Notes: generated by a model from the letters alone, not told the origin. Counted from the first letter of the stretch, positions 29,986 to 39,231 are shown. The stretch is 64,000 nucleotides of DNA from Phaeovibrio sulfidiphilus (GCF_014861485.1 NZ_JACZHT010000001.1:62001-126000); one strand, 5' to 3'. Made by a program: numbers and translations.

Positions 29986-30050
29986 GAAAGGAAAGGAAAG
30001 GAAAGGAAAGGAAAGGAAAGGAAAGGAAAGGAAAGGAAAGGAAAGGAAAG
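29986..30050 (+). repeat. simple sequence repeat (GAAAG)13
   Basis: Thirteen uninterrupted GAAAG units, continuing into a degenerate purine-rich stretch to about 30095. The strand asymmetry (all purine on plus) permits triplex or slipped structures and replication slippage. It begins 90 bases after the stop of the orphan gene. Confidence 0.95.
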
Positions 30051-30190
30051 GAAGGAAAGTAGGGAGGGAGAGGAATAGGAACGGAAGAGGGAAAAAAGGC
30101 TGGCGCAGGAGCCACCGCGCTCCAAACGCGCCAGCCCCGAGCCTGACCCTGTCCCGGTATCCGCCAGCACCAGACCCTGGCACCCCGAAA

Positions 30191-30258
30191 GCCGCCCAGC
30201 GGTTGGACGCGCGGCCCGCAGGGTTAAACCCCGCGACACCCGTTGCCCCGGCGCCCTG
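30191..30258 (+). repeat. dispersed 68-bp intergenic repeat, copy 2
   Basis: Partner of 778-845, same orientation, same length, 55/68 identical. Confidence 0.65.
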
Positions 30259-30262
30259 CCCC

Positions 30263-30497
30263 CCCGAACGCACCACCCCCAAAGCTCGCCCCCCTGTCAC
30301 CCGACAGCCCGGGGGAAAGCCTCGCACCCCACGCGAATGCTCCAACCCCGGCTCGCCCTGACATCAGGCGGCCGGGACGCCCGGTCCGCCCTGGACGCAC
30401 CGCACCCCCGAACGCGCCACCCCAAAGCTCGCCCCCCTGTCACCCGACAGCCCGGGGCAGAGCCTCACACCCCGCGCGAATGCTACAACCCCGGCAC
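30263..30497 (+). repeat. duplicated block of about 92 bp
   Basis: 30263-30353 and 30405-30497 share AAAGCTCGCCCCCCTGTCAC and a following CCGACAGCCCGGGG...AATGCT(C/A)CAACCCCGGC; start-to-start distance is about 142 bp. Non-coding. Confidence 0.75.
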
Positions 30498-30618
30498 TCC
30501 CGGGCCCGAGCCTGTCCCGGGATCCGCCAGCACCAGACCGTGGCCAGTCCCAACCCCGATCACCAGGGAGCACGGGCACCCGGTCCGACCGAACGCCCTG
30601 CCACCTGACAGCCCCGGC

Positions 30619-30702
30619 ACCAGACGCCCGGCACCAGACGCCCGGCACCAGACGCCCGGCACCAGACGCCCGGCACCAGACGCCCGGCACCAGACGCCCG
30701 GC
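30619..30702 (+). repeat. 14-bp minisatellite, six copies
   Basis: ACCAGACGCCCGGC repeated perfectly six times (starts 30619, 30633, 30647, 30661, 30675, 30689). Confidence 0.95.
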
Positions 30703-30845
30703 CCGCCCGGGACCGGAGCCCCGAACTGCACCGCCAGTCAAGTACAACCCAGCATGGCGGGTGTTCCTTTCATGGACTGTTCATGTACAACCGCCTATAA
30801 GAGGCGCCTAAAATACGCGTCCCGAATTCAGGAGTTATTCCAATC

Positions 30846-32174
30846 ATGAACAGAACCAGCAAATGGGTTCTCGGCACAATGCTGATTGCCCTCGCTTTTT
30901 ATGTTATTGCGCCTCAGGGGCCCAGCGCCATTGGTTCCCCCGCGTTTTGGGTCTATCGCCATGAACTCGTTCTTGTCTCCGGCGTTGTGTCTCTTGCCCT
31001 CATGACGCTGTGCGTGATCCTCGCCGTGCGCCTCAAGTGGATGGAGCCCCTGACCCGCGGTCTGGACAAGAGCTACGCCATCCACAAGTGGGCCGGTATT
31101 GCGGTGACCTTTACGGTCACGGTGCACTGGCTTGCGGAGAAGTTCCCCAAGTGGACCCGGGATATCTTCAGCTATCCTCCGAAAATGAAGAACCCGAACT
31201 TCCATGTTCTTCCCTGGCAGAAGGACATCTACCACCTGGGCAACACCCTGGTGGAGAACGCCATCTACGTTATCCTTCTTCTTCTCATCATTGCCCTTTT
31301 CAAGCGGGTTCCGTACCGGACGTTCCGGGCCACCCACAAGGTGTTCCCGATTCTCTTCCTGATCGCGGCGTTCCACAGCGTGACCATCCTCTACAAGGCC
31401 GACTGGATGGGAACGCCCACGGGCTACGCGGTGATCCTGCTGAGCGTCGTCGGCTCCCTGGCGGCCCTGGTGTCCCTTGGCCAGCAGATTGGCGCGAACC
31501 GGAAGATCTCGGCCGAGGTCGCGAAGTTCGACGTCCAGGGCCCGGGCATTGTGGACCTGTGGCTGAAGAACACGACCCGGCCCCTGGGTCACACGGCGGG
31601 CCAGTTTGTCTTCCTGTCCTTTGCCCACGATTCCGAGCCGCACCCGTTCTCGCTGGCCTCCGCGCCGCAGGACACGGACACCCTGCGCTTTGGCATCAAG
31701 ACCAACGGCGACTTCACCGACCGCCTGCCCGAGCGGCTGAGAGTGGGCGAGGCCGTGCGCATCGAGGGCCCCTACGGGCACTTCTCCTTCGACCTTCCGC
31801 ACGGCCGTCAGGTCTGGGTCGCGGGGGGAATCGGGATCACGCCGTTCCTCTCCCGGCTTGACGAGCTGGCGAGGACCGGCCGCTCCAGCGCCGAGATTGA
31901 CCTGTGGTACTGCTGCCGCGAGGCCTCCGGTGCCGCCTACCCGGACAACCTGAAGGAGCTCTGCCAGGCGGCGGGTGTGACCCTCCACGTCGTTCTCAGC
32001 TCCACCGGGGAGCGCCTGACCGGCGAGCGCCTGAAGGAGGTCCACGGCTCCCTCGAGGACACGGCCATCCTGTTCTGCGGACCGGCCGCCTTCCGGACCT
32101 GCCTGCTCGACAGCCTGAAGGCCCAGGGCTTTGACACCCGGGCGTTCCACTCCGACAGCTTTGACATGCGCTGA
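30846..32174 (+). CDS. ferric reductase-like flavocytochrome
   Basis: A 442-residue membrane oxidoreductase. Six hydrophobic segments fill the first 215 residues and hold two bis-His pairs typical of the ferric reductase-like domain: HKWAGIAVTFTVTVHW and THKVFPILFLIAAFHS. The cytosolic half has an FAD-binding RxxS-type site (HPFSLASAP), GPYGHFSF and an NAD(P)H region (WVAGGIGITPFLSRL, FCGPAAF). It should move electrons from NAD(P)H through FAD and heme to an acceptor across the membrane; Fe(III) reduction is inferred from the family. ATG follows CAGGAG. Monocistronic, with its own terminator. Confidence 0.9.
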   Translation: MNRTSKWVLGTMLIALAFYVIAPQGPSAIGSPAFWVYRHELVLVSGVVSLALMTLCVILAVRLKWMEPLTRGLDKSYAIHKWAGIAVTFTVTVHWLAEKFPKWTRDIFSYPPKMKNPNFHVLPWQKDIYHLGNTLVENAIYVILLLLIIALFKRVPYRTFRATHKVFPILFLIAAFHSVTILYKADWMGTPTGYAVILLSVVGSLAALVSLGQQIGANRKISAEVAKFDVQGPGIVDLWLKNTTRPLGHTAGQFVFLSFAHDSEPHPFSLASAPQDTDTLRFGIKTNGDFTDRLPERLRVGEAVRIEGPYGHFSFDLPHGRQVWVAGGIGITPFLSRLDELARTGRSSAEIDLWYCCREASGAAYPDNLKELCQAAGVTLHVVLSSTGERLTGERLKEVHGSLEDTAILFCGPAAFRTCLLDSLKAQGFDTRAFHSDSFDMR

Positions 32175-32190
32175 GCCAGACTCGGCACCC

Positions 32191-32224
32191 GGGGGCCCCG
32201 CTGACTGGCGGGGCTCCCTTTTTC
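32191..32224 (+). terminator. terminator after the flavocytochrome gene
   Basis: GGGGGCCCCGC-type stem pairing with GCGGGGCTCCC around TGACTG, followed by TTTTT. Confidence 0.8.
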
Positions 32225-32468
32225 GTTCGGGCCGGGCCTCCGCCCCCGCCGGCCCCCACAAGGGGGACCGGAACGGAGCCCGCCGGACACGCCGGCATCC
32301 CGGCAGCGCCCCGACAGGGGCCCGGCCGTCCGGTGCCACACCCACCCCAGGGAAAACCGTCGCTTCGGGTGCAAAACCATTGACCCTGCCCCCGTCCCAC
32401 GGTATATCCCATCGCTTTCCAACTCTTGTACCTCGCGCCCCGGGCGCGCCGTTTTGGGAGACAGACCG

Positions 32469-32603
32469 GTGAAACGTACCTACCAGCCGTCCAAAATTGT
32501 CCGCAAGCGCCGTCATGGCTTCCGGACCCGCAGTGCGACCGTCGGAGGACGTCGTGTCCTCGCCGCGCGCCGCGCGAGAGGCCGCAAGCGTCTTTCCGCA
32601 TAG
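32469..32603 (+). CDS. rpmH: 50S ribosomal protein L34
   Basis: A 44-residue, extremely basic protein. It begins (GTG start) [17 protein letters not shown] and ends GRKRLSA, the textbook L34 sequence. GGGAG lies upstream of the GTG at 32469. It is the first gene of the conserved rpmH-rnpA-yidD-yidC-yihA order, all on the plus strand. Confidence 0.97.
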   Translation: MKRTYQPSKIVRKRRHGFRTRSATVGGRRVLAARRARGRKRLSA

Positions 32604-32866
32604 AGCCGTCCGGGTTTCCCCGGGCGGTCCCCGGTTTTCCGGGCGCAGCCACCGCGGTCTCAACCGCCGCACCGGCTCCGCCACTGGAAAACAGCGGGAT
32701 TTGACAGGCACAACGACAGGAACACCGGGCGCCCCGTCCCCGTGTTCCCGTGTGCCTGTTTGCGCGTCCCCGGTCCGGGAGCGCGCGAAAGAGCCGCAGC
32801 ACCTGTCACGTTTGCATCCCACCCGTTGCATCGATGCCTGTTGCGCCTTCCATGGAGTGCAAGTCC

Positions 32867-33313
32867 GTGTCTGAAGACGGAAGGCCCGAAACCGTCCCCG
32901 CCCCGACCCCGCAGCCGGACGCGAAACCGCGTCACGACCTGCAGCGGCTCAAGCGCCGCGCGGATTTCCTGCGGGTGGCGTCCCGGCGGACCAAATGGGT
33001 CACCTCCGGCTTTATCCTTCAGGCCGCACCGACTCCGCCTCCCCGGGTCCGTCCCGGAGAGCCCCCCTCCCCCGAGCCGGCCGGACCGGTGATCCGAATC
33101 GGATTTACCACCAGCAAGAAGGTCGGCAAGGCCGTCCAGCGCAACCGGGCGCGCCGCCGCCTGAGAGCCATTGCCTCCGAGATCATGGGCACGGATGCGC
33201 AGGCCGGATACGACTATGTGCTGATCGGCCGGACCGAGACCATCGCCCGGCCCTACGAGATGCTTCTGTCCGACCTTCGCTGGGCCCTGAAGCGCCTGGG
33301 GCTCCGCCGATGA
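32867..33313 (+). CDS. rnpA: ribonuclease P protein component
   Basis: Protein subunit of RNase P, which trims tRNA 5' ends. Core features are [11 protein letters not shown] near residue 25, the RNR-type motif [18 protein letters not shown] and the C-terminal LRWALKRLG. Between the first strand and the RNR motif is a Pro-rich insertion of about 20 residues ([19 protein letters not shown]) typical of some alphaproteobacterial versions. The GTG at 32867 has GGAG nine bases upstream; ATG codons at 32834 and 32852 are in frame but lack a binding site. The stop overlaps the yidD start (ATGA). Confidence 0.9.
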   Translation: MSEDGRPETVPAPTPQPDAKPRHDLQRLKRRADFLRVASRRTKWVTSGFILQAAPTPPPRVRPGEPPSPEPAGPVIRIGFTTSKKVGKAVQRNRARRRLRAIASEIMGTDAQAGYDYVLIGRTETIARPYEMLLSDLRWALKRLGLRR

Positions 33314-33627
33314 TGACGGTCCTTCGCCTGTTCAACCGGCTTCTCTCGCTTCCCATGATCGGCCTGATCCGGCTGTACCGGCTTGTGCTCTCGCCGCTGA
33401 TCGGCCAGCAGTGCCGCTTCGAGCCCACCTGCTCGCGCTACACCGAGGAGGCCATCCGGCGCCACGGCCCGTTCTGGGGCGTGTGGCTGGGAAGCATCCG
33501 TATTGCGCGTTGCAATCCCTGGGGAGGCATGGGATATGATCCGGTCCCGGATGATCCCCGCCCGCGGTGGATGCGGGGCCGCCGCTCGGGGAGCCCTGTC
33601 CCCCCGGATCGCCCGGACGAGCCCTGA
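33310..33627 (+). CDS. yidD: membrane protein insertion efficiency factor YidD
   Basis: A 105-residue small membrane-associated protein that assists YidC-dependent insertion. Family features: [34 protein letters not shown], and the three conserved cysteines (QQC, TCS, RCNP) followed by [10 protein letters not shown]. The C-terminal 20 residues are Arg/Pro-rich. It starts inside the rnpA stop codon. Confidence 0.95.
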   Translation: MMTVLRLFNRLLSLPMIGLIRLYRLVLSPLIGQQCRFEPTCSRYTEEAIRRHGPFWGVWLGSIRIARCNPWGGMGYDPVPDDPRPRWMRGRRSGSPVPPDRPDEP

Positions 33628-33707
33628 AGTCCTCAGGGCCCCTGTTTTTGTCGACGAGATGCGCCACTCCGCCCGGCGCGTGCGTTCTTATCTGAAAGAC
33701 TGGAGTC

Positions 33708-35456
33708 ATGTCGGAACAGCGTAACATTCTTCTCGCAATCCTGCTGTCCGTCGGGATTTTTCTGTCCTGGCCCTACGTGTCACATTACGTGTTCGGCACG
33801 CCTCTGGAGCAACCGGCAACGGAACTTGCGAAGGACGACACCCCGGCGCCCCCGCCCGGTGCGGACACCGTTCTCGAGGCCACCGGCGACACCGCGGAAA
33901 AGCGCACCGTCTTCCAGACCCGCGAGGAGGCCCTTGCGGCGTCCGCAGACCGGGTCCGGATCCAGACCGGCAAGCTCGCGGGCTCCATCCGTCTCGAGGG
34001 CGCGCGCTTTGACGACCTGACCCTCTCGGCCTACCGGGAGACCACGGACGAGAACAGCCCGCCGGTGGACCTCCTGGCCCCGTCCGGAGCGCCCCACCCC
34101 TACTTCGCCGAGTTCGGCTGGCGCCCCGTCGATCCCCAGACCCGCGTCCCGGATGCCGACACCCCCTGGACAGCGGACCGGACCGTTCTCGACGAGAACA
34201 ATCCCGTGACCCTGACCTGGGACAACGGCCAGGGCCTGCGCTTCGTGCGCACGATCTCGGTCGACGAGAACTACATGTTCACGATCTCCCAGCAGGTGGT
34301 GAACACCTCCGACGCGCCCGTGACCCTGTACCCGTTCGGCCGCATCTCCCGTGAGTTCAAGCCCAAGACCGTGAACTTCTTTATCCTTCACGAGGGCCCC
34401 ATCGCGGTTCTGGACGGCACCCTGAAAGAGCTGGACTACCCCGATGCCAAGGACGGTGAGAAGGTCGAGGCCAGCACCACCGGTGGCTGGATGGGCATCA
34501 CGGACAAGTACTGGCTGGCCGCCCTGGTCCCGGATCAGGACAAGGTGGTCAACGCCACCATGGGCGCCCGCCCCTCGGGTGCCAGCGACAACTACAGCGT
34601 CGCCTACGCCGGGGGCCGCATGACGGTCGCTCCGGGCCAGTCCATCGCGGTGACCGACCGCTTCTTTGCCGGCGCCAAGGAATACGACCTGCTGAGCGAC
34701 TACTCCAGCCGCCTCGGCATCAACCAGTTCGCCAAGGCCATCGACTTCGGCTGGTTCTGGTTCTTCACCATGCCGTTCACCTGGGCGCTGCACCACCTGT
34801 ACCTGCTTCTGGGGAACATGGGTCTTGCGATCCTGGCCTTCACCGTGGTCCTGAAGATCTTCTTCTTCCCGCTGGCCAACAAGTCCTACGAGTCCATGTC
34901 CCGCATGAAGCTGCTCACCCCGGAGATGAAGAAGCTCCAGGAGCGCTTCAAGGATGACCGGGTGCGCCTGAACCAGGAGATGATGGCCCTCTACCAGAAG
35001 GAAAAGGTCAACCCGCTGTCGGGCTGCCTGCCGATCGTCCTCCAGATTCCGGTGTTCTTCGCCCTCTACAAGGTGATCTTCGTCAACATCGACATGCGCC
35101 ACGCGCCGTTCTACGGCTGGATCACCGACCTGTCGGCCCGGGAGTCCATCACGGTCTTCAACCTGTTCGGCCTGATCCCCTGGACGCCGCCGGACTTCCA
35201 GCTGCTGTGGGTTGGCTCCCTCGCCCTGACCATGGGTGTGACCATGTGGTTCCAGCAGAAGCTGAACCCGGCCCCGCAGGATCCCACCCAGGCGAAGATC
35301 GTCGGCTCGCTGCCCATCATCTTCACCTTCATCCTGGCGCCGTTTGCCTCGGGCCTGATCCTCTACTGGACCTGGAACAACATCCTGTCCATCCTCCAGC
35401 AGTGGGTCATCATGCGCCGTCTCGACCGCCAGAGAAGCAAGGGGGCCAAGGTCTAG
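33708..35456 (+). CDS. yidC: membrane protein insertase YidC
   Basis: The 582-residue Oxa1-family insertase works with SecYEG or alone. The first helix is at about 6-25, followed by a large periplasmic beta domain (about 55-340), then five core helices beginning near FGWFWFFTMPFTWALHHLYL. The cytoplasmic coiled region carries SRMKLLTPEMKKLQERFKDD, and NPLSGCLPIVLQIPVFFALY contains the substrate groove. The tail ends QRSKGAKV, shorter than in some relatives. yihA follows three bases after the stop. Confidence 0.97.
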   Translation: MSEQRNILLAILLSVGIFLSWPYVSHYVFGTPLEQPATELAKDDTPAPPPGADTVLEATGDTAEKRTVFQTREEALAASADRVRIQTGKLAGSIRLEGARFDDLTLSAYRETTDENSPPVDLLAPSGAPHPYFAEFGWRPVDPQTRVPDADTPWTADRTVLDENNPVTLTWDNGQGLRFVRTISVDENYMFTISQQVVNTSDAPVTLYPFGRISREFKPKTVNFFILHEGPIAVLDGTLKELDYPDAKDGEKVEASTTGGWMGITDKYWLAALVPDQDKVVNATMGARPSGASDNYSVAYAGGRMTVAPGQSIAVTDRFFAGAKEYDLLSDYSSRLGINQFAKAIDFGWFWFFTMPFTWALHHLYLLLGNMGLAILAFTVVLKIFFFPLANKSYESMSRMKLLTPEMKKLQERFKDDRVRLNQEMMALYQKEKVNPLSGCLPIVLQIPVFFALYKVIFVNIDMRHAPFYGWITDLSARESITVFNLFGLIPWTPPDFQLLWVGSLALTMGVTMWFQQKLNPAPQDPTQAKIVGSLPIIFTFILAPFASGLILYWTWNNILSILQQWVIMRRLDRQRSKGAKV

Positions 35457-35459
35457 ACC

Positions 35460-36149
35460 ATGACCGCCGGTACACCCGAAATCCCCGAAATCGACAGCGC
35501 CTCCCCGGAAGGGGAGGCGCTTGAGTTCGGGCGCTGGCTGTTTGCCCAGCCCTGCACCTTCCTGATGGGCGCGGTGAGCCTGGAAGGGCTTCCGAACCAC
35601 GACCTGTCCGAGATCGCCTTTTGCGGACGCTCCAACGTGGGCAAGTCCTCCCTGGTCAACGCCCTGACCGGACGCAAGACCCTGGCCCGCACCTCGAACA
35701 CGCCGGGGCGCACCCAGGAGCTGAACTACTTCCGCCTGGGCCCCGAGGCCCCGGACCAGCCCGCCCTGATGATGGTGGACCTTCCGGGCTACGGCTTCGC
35801 CAAGGCGCCCAAGGCCCTGGTGGAGCGCTGGACCCGCCTGGTGCTCTCGTATCTGAAGGGGCGCCCCCAGTTGCGCCGGGTCTGCCTGCTGATTGACTCC
35901 CGGCACGGCCTGAAGCCCACCGACATCGAGGTCATGTCCATGCTGGACACGGCCGCCGTGAACTACCAGGTGATCCTGACCAAGACCGACAAGCCCTCGG
36001 CGACGGCGGTCCGGGCCTGCCTGGAGGCCACACAGAAAACCCTGGCCAAGCACGTGGCCGCCTACCCCGAGGTGCTGATGACCTCGTCACGGGACGGGGA
36101 CGGCGTGGCCCTCCTGCGCGCCCGCCTGGCGGCGCTGACCCGGGAATAG
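35460..36149 (+). CDS. yihA: ribosome biogenesis GTP-binding protein YsxC/EngB
   Basis: A 229-residue GTPase of the TrmE-Era-EngA superfamily required for 50S assembly. G1 is GRSNVGKSSL, the switch region RTSNTPGRTQELNYF, G3 DLPGYG, G4 TKTDKPS. The N-terminus is about 25 residues longer than E. coli YihA. argB, which often follows this gene in Alphaproteobacteria, is absent; a terminator comes next. Confidence 0.96.
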   Translation: MTAGTPEIPEIDSASPEGEALEFGRWLFAQPCTFLMGAVSLEGLPNHDLSEIAFCGRSNVGKSSLVNALTGRKTLARTSNTPGRTQELNYFRLGPEAPDQPALMMVDLPGYGFAKAPKALVERWTRLVLSYLKGRPQLRRVCLLIDSRHGLKPTDIEVMSMLDTAAVNYQVILTKTDKPSATAVRACLEATQKTLAKHVAAYPEVLMTSSRDGDGVALLRARLAALTRE

Positions 36150-36160
36150 ATCCCTCCCCC

Positions 36161-36191
36161 GGCCCCGGCGATAACCCGGGGCCTTTTTTTT
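36161..36191 (+). terminator. terminator after yihA
   Basis: GGCCCCGG, 7-base loop, CCGGGGCC, then eight T. It is also close to the stop of the convergent MFS gene. Confidence 0.92.
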
Positions 36192-36208
36192 GCGCACGGG
36201 CAAGCCGG

Positions 36209-37381
36209 TCACTCGGGGCGCCGGACGTCCCTCCAGGCCAACACGCCCTGAACCCCCGCCCCCACCGCTGCGATCGCCGCGGCGGACACAGGCAACGCCC
36301 AGAGCGGCACCTGCAAAAGCAGGAGCCCTCCGCCGGCGGCGGCTCCGATGGCACTGCCCAGGTACAGGGCAGACTCGTTCAGGGCCACCGCCAGGTTCCC
36401 GTCGCCTTCCCGGGTCCGCGCCTTGAGAAGCTCGTTATTCTGGGGAACCTGGAGAGCCCAGCCAACAGCCCCCCAGACCGCCAGAGGCACAACGCACAGC
36501 CAGGGCGTCACCAGGGCGCCAAGGGGAAGCACCCCCAGGCAGAGCGCCAGAACCCCCATAATGCCAAAGGCCACCCGGGGCCCCCGGACACTGTCCACCA
36601 GCGGGCCGATCAGAAGGCTCCCCAAAACGCCCCCCACGCCCCAGGCCCAGAGAAACGGCACAACAGAGAGATCCGAACCCCCCGGGACACTGGCAAGAAA
36701 CGGGGCAATAAAGGTGTACATGCCCAGACTGGAGACGGCCGCCAGAAGCGAAACCAGCAAAATCAGAAGAACCTGCCTGTCTCCAAGCACGGCCAGCTTC
36801 CGCAGAAAGGACGTGCCGGACACCTCCGGCAAGCGCGGCAGCTTCACCGCAAGCCCGGCAAACGTCAGAACCCCCAGGACCGCAACACCCCAGAAGGCAG
36901 CCTGCCAACCTGCCTGCCCCGCCACGAGAAGACTGGCGGGCACACCAAGAACCGTCCCGCTGGCCATGCCCCCCATGATGATGGAGATGCTTTTGCCTCT
37001 CCAGTTCTCCGCCGCAAGCCCCACCGCTGCCGAGATCCCCAGGGCGAGGTAAACCCCCGCGCCGATTCCGCCCACAACCCGGTACGCCAGAAGCGCGGCG
37101 AGGTCGCGGGTGAGAGCGCTGGCCCCATGGGCGAGCGTGAAGACCGCCAGAGCGACAAGAAGCCCCGAGCGCTGCCGGGCCGCGGGAAGAACGGCCACGA
37201 AGACCGGAGACCCGAGCCCGTATCCCAGGGTGAATGCCGTCACAAGCTGGGCGGCGGCCGCCGTTGAAACCTGAAACTCGGCCTCGATCATGGGGATCAG
37301 CCCGGCGGTCATATACGACCCCATCCCGAGCGCAAAGGCCCCCAGGGCTATGAAATACGTGGTTATTTTATTTTCGTTCAT
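36209..37381 (-). CDS. MFS transporter, DHA1/AraJ-like
   Basis: A 12-helix major facilitator of 390 residues (from the ATG at 37381; a GTG at 37417 would add 12). The first helix FALGMGSYMTAGLIPMIEAE matches the sugar-efflux/multidrug DHA1 group, and the A-loop and RVVGGIGAGVY motif C-like stretch are present. Substrate unknown; efflux of a drug or sugar is typical. It is divergent from a MmyB-type regulator, a common arrangement for a repressor controlling its own pump. Confidence 0.88.
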   Translation of the reverse strand: MNENKITTYFIALGAFALGMGSYMTAGLIPMIEAEFQVSTAAAAQLVTAFTLGYGLGSPVFVAVLPAARQRSGLLVALAVFTLAHGASALTRDLAALLAYRVVGGIGAGVYLALGISAAVGLAAENWRGKSISIIMGGMASGTVLGVPASLLVAGQAGWQAAFWGVAVLGVLTFAGLAVKLPRLPEVSGTSFLRKLAVLGDRQVLLILLVSLLAAVSSLGMYTFIAPFLASVPGGSDLSVVPFLWAWGVGGVLGSLLIGPLVDSVRGPRVAFGIMGVLALCLGVLPLGALVTPWLCVVPLAVWGAVGWALQVPQNNELLKARTREGDGNLAVALNESALYLGSAIGAAAGGGLLLLQVPLWALPVSAAAIAAVGAGVQGVLAWRDVRRPE

Positions 37382-37486
37382 CACACGGCCCCAATACTTT
37401 ATCTTCAGAACACTCACGGGAGTGCAAAGAAGACCTGCCCTGTCTCACGGACCAGGGAATAACAGGCCGCACAAGTCCTTACAATT

Positions 37487-37496
37487 TAACCGGTTA
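37487..37496. promoter_or_regulatory. palindrome between MFS gene and regulator
   Basis: TAACCGGTTA is a perfect 10-bp palindrome 22 bases upstream of the regulator start, within the A/T-rich part of the shared promoter region. It is the best candidate operator for the divergent pair. Confidence 0.4.
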
Positions 37497-37518
37497 TACG
37501 AGCAGTGGGGGTAACAGG

Positions 37519-38358
37519 ATGACCGGCCCGACAGCACCCGCCCGAACACGCCCCGAACTGGCCGAGTTCCTGCGCCAGCACCGGGAGAGCCTGTCCCCCG
37601 AGGCCGTCGGCCTGCCCGCCGGGAGCCGGCGCAGAACCCCGGGCCTGCGCCGCGAGGAAGTTGCCGCCCTGACCGGCGTCGGGCAGACCTGGTACACGTG
37701 GCTGGAGCAGGGACGGGATATCCGGGTCTCGACAGACGTTCTCGACCGGCTGTCCCGGCTTTTCCGGCTGGACGGAGCCGGGCGGCGCCATCTCTATGCG
37801 CTCGCCCGCCAGCACCCCCCGATGGAGGACGGGCGCACGGTGTGCACGGTTCCGCCCCTGGTTCACCGGCTTCTGGCCGACCTGCCCCTCCGACCGGCCT
37901 ATGTTCTCAACCTGCGCTGGGACGTCCTGGCCTGGAACCCGCCGGCTGACCGGGTCTTCCGCTTTTCGGCACGGCCAGCCCCGGAGCGCAATCTGCTGCA
38001 GATGCTGTTTCTTGATCCGGCCACCCGGCAGCTGTTTCACGACCAGGCCCGCCAGATACCCGGTCTTGTGGGCAGCTTCCGGCGGGACTGCGCCCGCGCG
38101 CCGCGTGACGAGGCCATCCGGGCACTTGTCGCGGACCTGGAAAATCGGGCGCCCGAGTTTCGCACCCTCTGGACCCACCAGGACCCCCAGCCGTGCACCG
38201 GCGTGCGGGATCTGGACATTCCCGGGCTCGGGGTCGTGTCGTTCGAGCACACAACGCTTATCCTCGACGAGGACCGCCACCTCCGGCTGGTGTATTACGC
38301 CGCCCGGCCCGATACACCGGCGGGCACGGCGTTCGGGACCTGGCTCCAGACCCAGTGA
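37519..38358 (+). CDS. XRE-family regulator with MmyB-like ligand domain
   Basis: A 279-residue transcription regulator. The N-terminal helix-turn-helix reads RRTPGLRREEVAALTGVGQT then WYTWLEQGRDIRVS, the signature of MmyB-type regulators. The C-terminal half (about 110-270: YVLNLRWDVLAWNPPADRVF and following) is the PAS-like MmyB domain that binds fatty acids in characterised members. Probably controls the divergent MFS gene. The ATG has GGGGG upstream. Confidence 0.9.
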   Translation: MTGPTAPARTRPELAEFLRQHRESLSPEAVGLPAGSRRRTPGLRREEVAALTGVGQTWYTWLEQGRDIRVSTDVLDRLSRLFRLDGAGRRHLYALARQHPPMEDGRTVCTVPPLVHRLLADLPLRPAYVLNLRWDVLAWNPPADRVFRFSARPAPERNLLQMLFLDPATRQLFHDQARQIPGLVGSFRRDCARAPRDEAIRALVADLENRAPEFRTLWTHQDPQPCTGVRDLDIPGLGVVSFEHTTLILDEDRHLRLVYYAARPDTPAGTAFGTWLQTQ

Positions 38359-38527
38359 GGACGCGCATGCGCAGGCCCGCCCCTCCCGGCTGCCCCGCCA
38401 GAATCGGAAAAAAGGTGTTTTGGGGGTTGCACTCACGTCTTTTGTGTACTTTTCTTGTCGGGAACCCCGTCCCGGGCCGTGAGGACTGTCTCCGGCGGAC
38501 GGCAAAACTCAAAAATGGAAGTCTGAA

Positions 38528-38722
38528 ATGCGCCTGATTATTGCTCTGATCCTGCCGTGGCTGGTCTTTTTCACCATTGGCCGCCCGATTGCGGGCCTGA
38601 TCTGCCTCATTCTTCAGGTGACCCTGATCGGCTGGCTGCCCGCCGCCTTCTGGGCGGTGTATTCGCTCAGCCAGTACAACACGGACCAGAAGATCAAGCG
38701 GGCGCTCGACGCGACCCGATAG
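38528..38722 (+). CDS. Pmp3/YqaE-like small membrane protein
   Basis: A 64-residue protein with two membrane helices (about 3-23 and 25-47) and a charged tail (YNTDQKIKRALDATR). The FTIGRPIAGLICLILQ and GWLPAAFWAVYSLSQY pattern fits the alphaproteobacterial Pmp3/YqaE branch, stress-linked proteolipids of unknown mechanism. GGAAG precedes the ATG. The upstream spacer has an A/T-rich promoter-like stretch. Confidence 0.75.
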   Translation: MRLIIALILPWLVFFTIGRPIAGLICLILQVTLIGWLPAAFWAVYSLSQYNTDQKIKRALDATR

Positions 38723-39231
38723 GACGCCGGAGAGACGGGCCGGCACGATGGACCGGCACGGCGGGCCGGCCCCGCAGGCTGGATCCTGAAGGCTGGCCGG
38801 CGGGGGCCCCTCGGGCCCTCGCGCGGGCCGGAAGCTTGGTCACGCGCGAATCACGGCCCCACACGCCCGGAGAAAGAGCCAAAAAACCGCGCCCGGACAC
38901 CGGATCGGGTCCGGTTGCGGCTGCCGGGCCGGGACAGACCCCGCAGCAGCCCCCCGATGGAAAAACGCCCCCCGGACGCTCAAAACCAGCCGCCGGGTGG
39001 CCTCACAGCGGCACGCCAGGACCGATCCGACGCCCCGGACAGGGGTCCGGGAGCCGACCGGGGGCGACGAAACCAGGCCGGTCAGGACAGAAAAAAAACG
39101 GGAGAAAAAAGGGACCACGCGTGCCCCGGACGCCGGCTGTCGCCCGCGCGGGTTTTGGAAAATCAAAGGGGCCCGAAATGGAAACAAGGGGCGAGCGCGT
39201 CCGAAGACAGGCTCTAACCCCTTGTTTTAAC
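38723..39231. other. spacer between the Pmp3-like gene and tRNA-Arg
   Basis: No gene recognised. The last 150 bases are purine-rich on the plus strand (GGACAGAAAAAAAACGGGAG and GAAAAAAGGG around 39084-39112), so T-rich on the strand carrying the tRNA, and may include its 3' termination region. Confidence 0.5.

Larger units (their letters stand above)
29896..30845. other. repeat field between the orphan gene and the ferric reductase
   Basis: Almost entirely repetitive: a (GAAAG)13 run, the second copy of the 68-bp dispersed repeat, a duplicated block of about 92 bp (30263-30353 and 30405-30497), a duplicated CGAGCCTG...CCGCCAGCACCAGACC segment (about 30136-30178 and 30507-30540) and six copies of a 14-mer. 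The last 70 bases hold the flavocytochrome promoter region with CGCCTATAAGAGGCG (30790-30804). No gene. Confidence 0.7.

Noticed and set aside
30619-30702. CRISPR array
   Set aside because: The 14-mers are contiguous with no spacers and there are no cas genes.
30360-30850. 170-codon frame in the repeat field
   Set aside because: Most of it translates repeat units (repeated GTRRPAPDARHQTP), with no start signal or domain.
32175-32468. Replication origin at rpmH
   Set aside because: No DnaA-box cluster (TTATNCACA) and no dnaA gene; alphaproteobacterial origins are usually elsewhere.
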